This document shows, in pieces, positions 5,405 through 7,042 of a stretch of DNA of 7,042 nt; positions within the stretch are counted from its first letter, which is position 1; the number at the start of each line of letters is the position of its first letter. The position numbers were made by a program, and so were the translations under genes. Source of the stretch: Pirellulales bacterium (GTDB lineage Bacteria; Planctomycetota; Planctomycetia; Pirellulales; JALHLM01); NCBI GenBank assembly GCA_022844585.1, contig JALHLM010000248.1, positions 1 to 7,042 of the forward strand, read 5' to 3'. The notes beneath the pieces were generated by a model. That model was given only the letters and a program-made list of their open reading frames with translations, searched no databases and was not told the DNA's origin.

Positions 5405-6223
5405 ATGGCCACAGTTGCCGAAGATTTTTTCTCCCGTCGCCAGAACTTCGGCGAGAATCCGTCCGCCGAACTCATTTACTATGCGTTCGATGAGGACGAT
5501 GAGCTGGTCGCTCGCGCGGCAATCCTGGCGGCGCTGCCTTCGACCTACGCCGGATTGCTACCGCAGGCGCTCAACCTCGAACCGGTCGGTCGCCATCAGG
5601 ACAAACGCGTCTTTCGCGGCACCGCTCGTTACGGTCCGCTGACCAGTTCGATCTCTAGTTCGGGCGATCCGACGCCCAGCTTTGCCTTCGAGTTCGGTGG
5701 CCAATCGGCGCGGATTCAGCAATCGCTGTCGACCGTCACCTCGTATGCGCCCTCCGGTCTCGTCGCGCCGGACTTCAAAGGCGCGATCAACGTCACCAGC
5801 GACGGCGTCGAAGGCGTCGAGATCGAGGTCCCTACGTTCAGCTTCTCACTCACCAAGTATGTCGCCATCGCGGATTTCACGAGCGCCTATCAGCTGACGA
5901 TCGCAGGACTGACCAAGAAAACCAATAACGCCACGTTCCGCGGGTTCGTCGCTAAGGAAGTTCGCTTCGACGGCGCATCGGGACGCGGCCAGGGCCAGGA
6001 AATGGTCGAGATCGTGTTTCGCTTCTCAGTCAGTCCGCGGGCCACTGGACTCGTCGTGGGTGACATCACCGGCATCACCAAAGACGGTTGGGATTACCTC
6101 TGGGTCTACTACGAGGAGGCCGAGGACAACACCGCCAAGCAACTGGTCCGTCGCCCACGGGCTGTCTACGTCGAGCAGATTTATCAGACCGGTGATTTCG
6201 CTGGCCTTGGCGTGGGGAGCTAG
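5405..6223 (+). CDS. Distal-tail candidate of unknown fold, conserved in planctomycete prophages
   Basis: This 272-residue protein follows the tape measure gene, where distal tail or baseplate-hub proteins are usually encoded. It is strand-rich with no signal peptide or membrane segment. Segments I recognise as conserved in similar proteins of planctomycete prophages are NPSAELIYYAFDEDDELVAR (residues 18-37), GAINVTSDGVEGVEIEVP (126-143), NATFRGFVAKEV (175-186), FRFSVSPRATGLVVGDITGI (205-224) and DGWDYLWVYYE near 227-237. I know no experimentally assigned function. The position and beta-rich make-up suggest a tail-tip ring protein with a role like that of siphovirus distal tail proteins, but I see no motif that proves it. 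The next gene starts after a gap of two bases, so the two are probably expressed together at similar levels. Confidence 0.8.
   Translation: MATVAEDFFSRRQNFGENPSAELIYYAFDEDDELVARAAILAALPSTYAGLLPQALNLEPVGRHQDKRVFRGTARYGPLTSSISSSGDPTPSFAFEFGGQSARIQQSLSTVTSYAPSGLVAPDFKGAINVTSDGVEGVEIEVPTFSFSLTKYVAIADFTSAYQLTIAGLTKKTNNATFRGFVAKEVRFDGASGRGQGQEMVEIVFRFSVSPRATGLVVGDITGITKDGWDYLWVYYEEAEDNTAKQLVRRPRAVYVEQIYQTGDFAGLGVGS
6214..6219 (+). promoter_or_regulatory. Ribosome binding site supporting GTG start at 6226
   Basis: GGGGAG lies 6 bases before GTG 6226, inside the last codons of the previous gene. No ATG near the beginning of the frame competes with it. Confidence 0.65.
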
Positions 6224-6225
6224 CC

Positions 6226-7023
6226 GTGGCCGGTGATCCGTTAGCCTTCGTCCGCGCCGGGCAGGCGGTCGACTTCTCGGCGTCGACGCACAATGCCTTC
6301 GTCGAAGCGGCTCGCTTCGCGAGCACACGCAAGAACGGCGGTCGTTTCCAACCGCTTGAAGTCGCCGAGCGAGGCATCGTCATCCCGGTGCGGAACGATT
6401 CCGGGGCAGATCGGAATCGCTTCGATGTGCTGGCCCATGACGGTGCCGTGTTCGCTTCCGGCGACAACCTACCGCAATTCAAGTCGCGCCCGGCGCTCGC
6501 CGGCGTCACGCCGGCCTATCCCGCACATTACGGCCGGTTCGTCGTGCTGCAGGAGCCGGTGAAGAGCGGTCGCCTCGGGTTGGCCATGGTCACCGGCGTC
6601 ACGGCGGTTCAGCTCAACTTGGCCGATAGCGACGCCGTCAACGGTCATGACTGGGCCGACGTCGACGATGGCCAGGCGGGACGACTCAAGAGCGCCGCAA
6701 CCGGCGCGGCACGCATTCTGGAAAAACCGGCGAGCAGTGGCGTCGGTTGGGGACTGGTGCTGCTCGGCACGCAAGGCGCGGGCGCACTCCTGTGTCGCAC
6801 GCCAGGTGGCGGAATCCCAGCGTCGAGCGGCACGGGCTTCCCCTACACGCCGGGGAGCGCCTCGTGCGATGTCTGTGCGTGGAGCGGGGGTACGCTCATC
6901 GACGCCGGCTGGAATCTCACCGTTTACAACACGTCACGCACGCCCATCTCCGGCAACGAACTGATCCAGGTCAAGTTCGTCGGAGGCCGTGCGGTTAGCG
7001 ACTTCGAAGATTGCACGCCTTGA
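6226..7023 (+). CDS. Tail-module protein of unknown function, conserved in planctomycete prophages
   Basis: This 265-residue protein starts at GTG 6226, two bases after the previous stop, with GGGGAG at good spacing. The N-terminus DPLAFVRAGQAVDFSASTHN followed by AFVEAAR, and the segment IVIPVRNDSGADRNRFDVL (residues 51-69), match from memory a family regularly found after the tape measure in planctomycete prophages. Residues 105-180 are strand-rich (RFVVLQEPVKSGRLGLAMVT; WGLVLLG). The C-terminal part (about 190-265) is glycine-rich with four cysteines (190, 214, 217, 263), including the CDVC pair, and ends QVKFVGGRAVSDFEDC. No enzyme motif, membrane segment or collagen-like repeat is visible. 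A structural role in the tail tip or fibre base is likely from position. The CxxC could bind a metal or form a disulfide once outside the cell, which is speculation. Confidence 0.8.
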   Translation: MAGDPLAFVRAGQAVDFSASTHNAFVEAARFASTRKNGGRFQPLEVAERGIVIPVRNDSGADRNRFDVLAHDGAVFASGDNLPQFKSRPALAGVTPAYPAHYGRFVVLQEPVKSGRLGLAMVTGVTAVQLNLADSDAVNGHDWADVDDGQAGRLKSAATGAARILEKPASSGVGWGLVLLGTQGAGALLCRTPGGGIPASSGTGFPYTPGSASCDVCAWSGGTLIDAGWNLTVYNTSRTPISGNELIQVKFVGGRAVSDFEDCTP

Positions 7024-7033
7024 GGAACGAGCG

Positions 7034-7042
7034 ATGGGCAAA
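7034..7042 (+). CDS. First three codons of a further gene (continues outside window)
   Basis: ATG GGC AAA begins 10 bases after the TGA at 7021-7023, and GAGGAA (7022-7027) provides a good ribosome site at 6-base spacing. The start continues the same tightly packed transcript. The product cannot be identified from M-G-K. Confidence 0.55.

Noticed and set aside
6499..6515. Perfect inverted repeat GCCGGCGT-C-ACGCCGGC as a terminator or operator
   Set aside because: It is inside the 265-residue gene, has no T run after it, and GCCGGC-type palindromes arise easily from Ala/Gly codons in this composition.

Overview
The window is a stretch of a tailed-phage structural (late) gene cluster, most likely a prophage or other integrated phage remnant. 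All ten gene segments lie on the + strand and are packed with gaps of 0-13 bases or short overlaps. There is no tRNA, rRNA, CRISPR, insertion sequence, integrase, lysis or regulatory gene, and no intergenic space large enough for an internal promoter or terminator, so the genes are probably read from one long late transcript starting upstream. The DNA is GC-rich (roughly 60 percent by eye) with strong G/C preference at third codon positions. Several proteins (the gp10-like protein, the two tail chaperone parts, the N- and C-terminal ends of the tape measure protein, and the 272- and 265-residue proteins) resemble, from memory of the families, the tail module found repeatedly in Planctomycetes genomes. 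A planctomycete host (perhaps Pirellulales-like) is therefore my best guess; it is not proven by anything in the window.

Layout: (1) 2-142, the C-terminus of an unidentified gene. (2) 150-476, a small protein of unknown function. (3) 477-1817, a 446-residue protein with a LamG/concanavalin-like N-terminal domain and a complete SGNH/GDSL esterase domain. (4) 1814-2251, an HK97 gp10-like neck/tail-completion protein. (5) 2264-2704, the tail tube protein. (6) 2717-3172 and 3169-3468, the two parts of the tail assembly chaperone (lambda G/T type), arranged in the -1 relation typical of programmed frameshifting. (7) 3461-5392, the tape measure protein. (8) 5405-6223 and 6226-7023, two proteins after the tape measure, where distal tail or baseplate proteins normally lie. 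(9) 7034-7042, the first codons of another gene.

How they work together: the tube protein polymerises around the tape measure protein, which is kept soluble by the chaperone pair. The gp10-like protein joins or completes the tail at the neck, and the proteins after the tape measure probably form the tail tip. One tube gene with no sheath gene points to a long non-contractile (siphovirus-like) tail. The enzyme-bearing LamG-SGNH protein lies on the head/neck side rather than with the tail-tip genes, which is the most unusual content here. The second point of note is a classical T TTT TTC slippery heptamer in the correct frame inside the first chaperone gene, followed by a GC-rich stem-loop, with the -1 frame open through the second chaperone gene.
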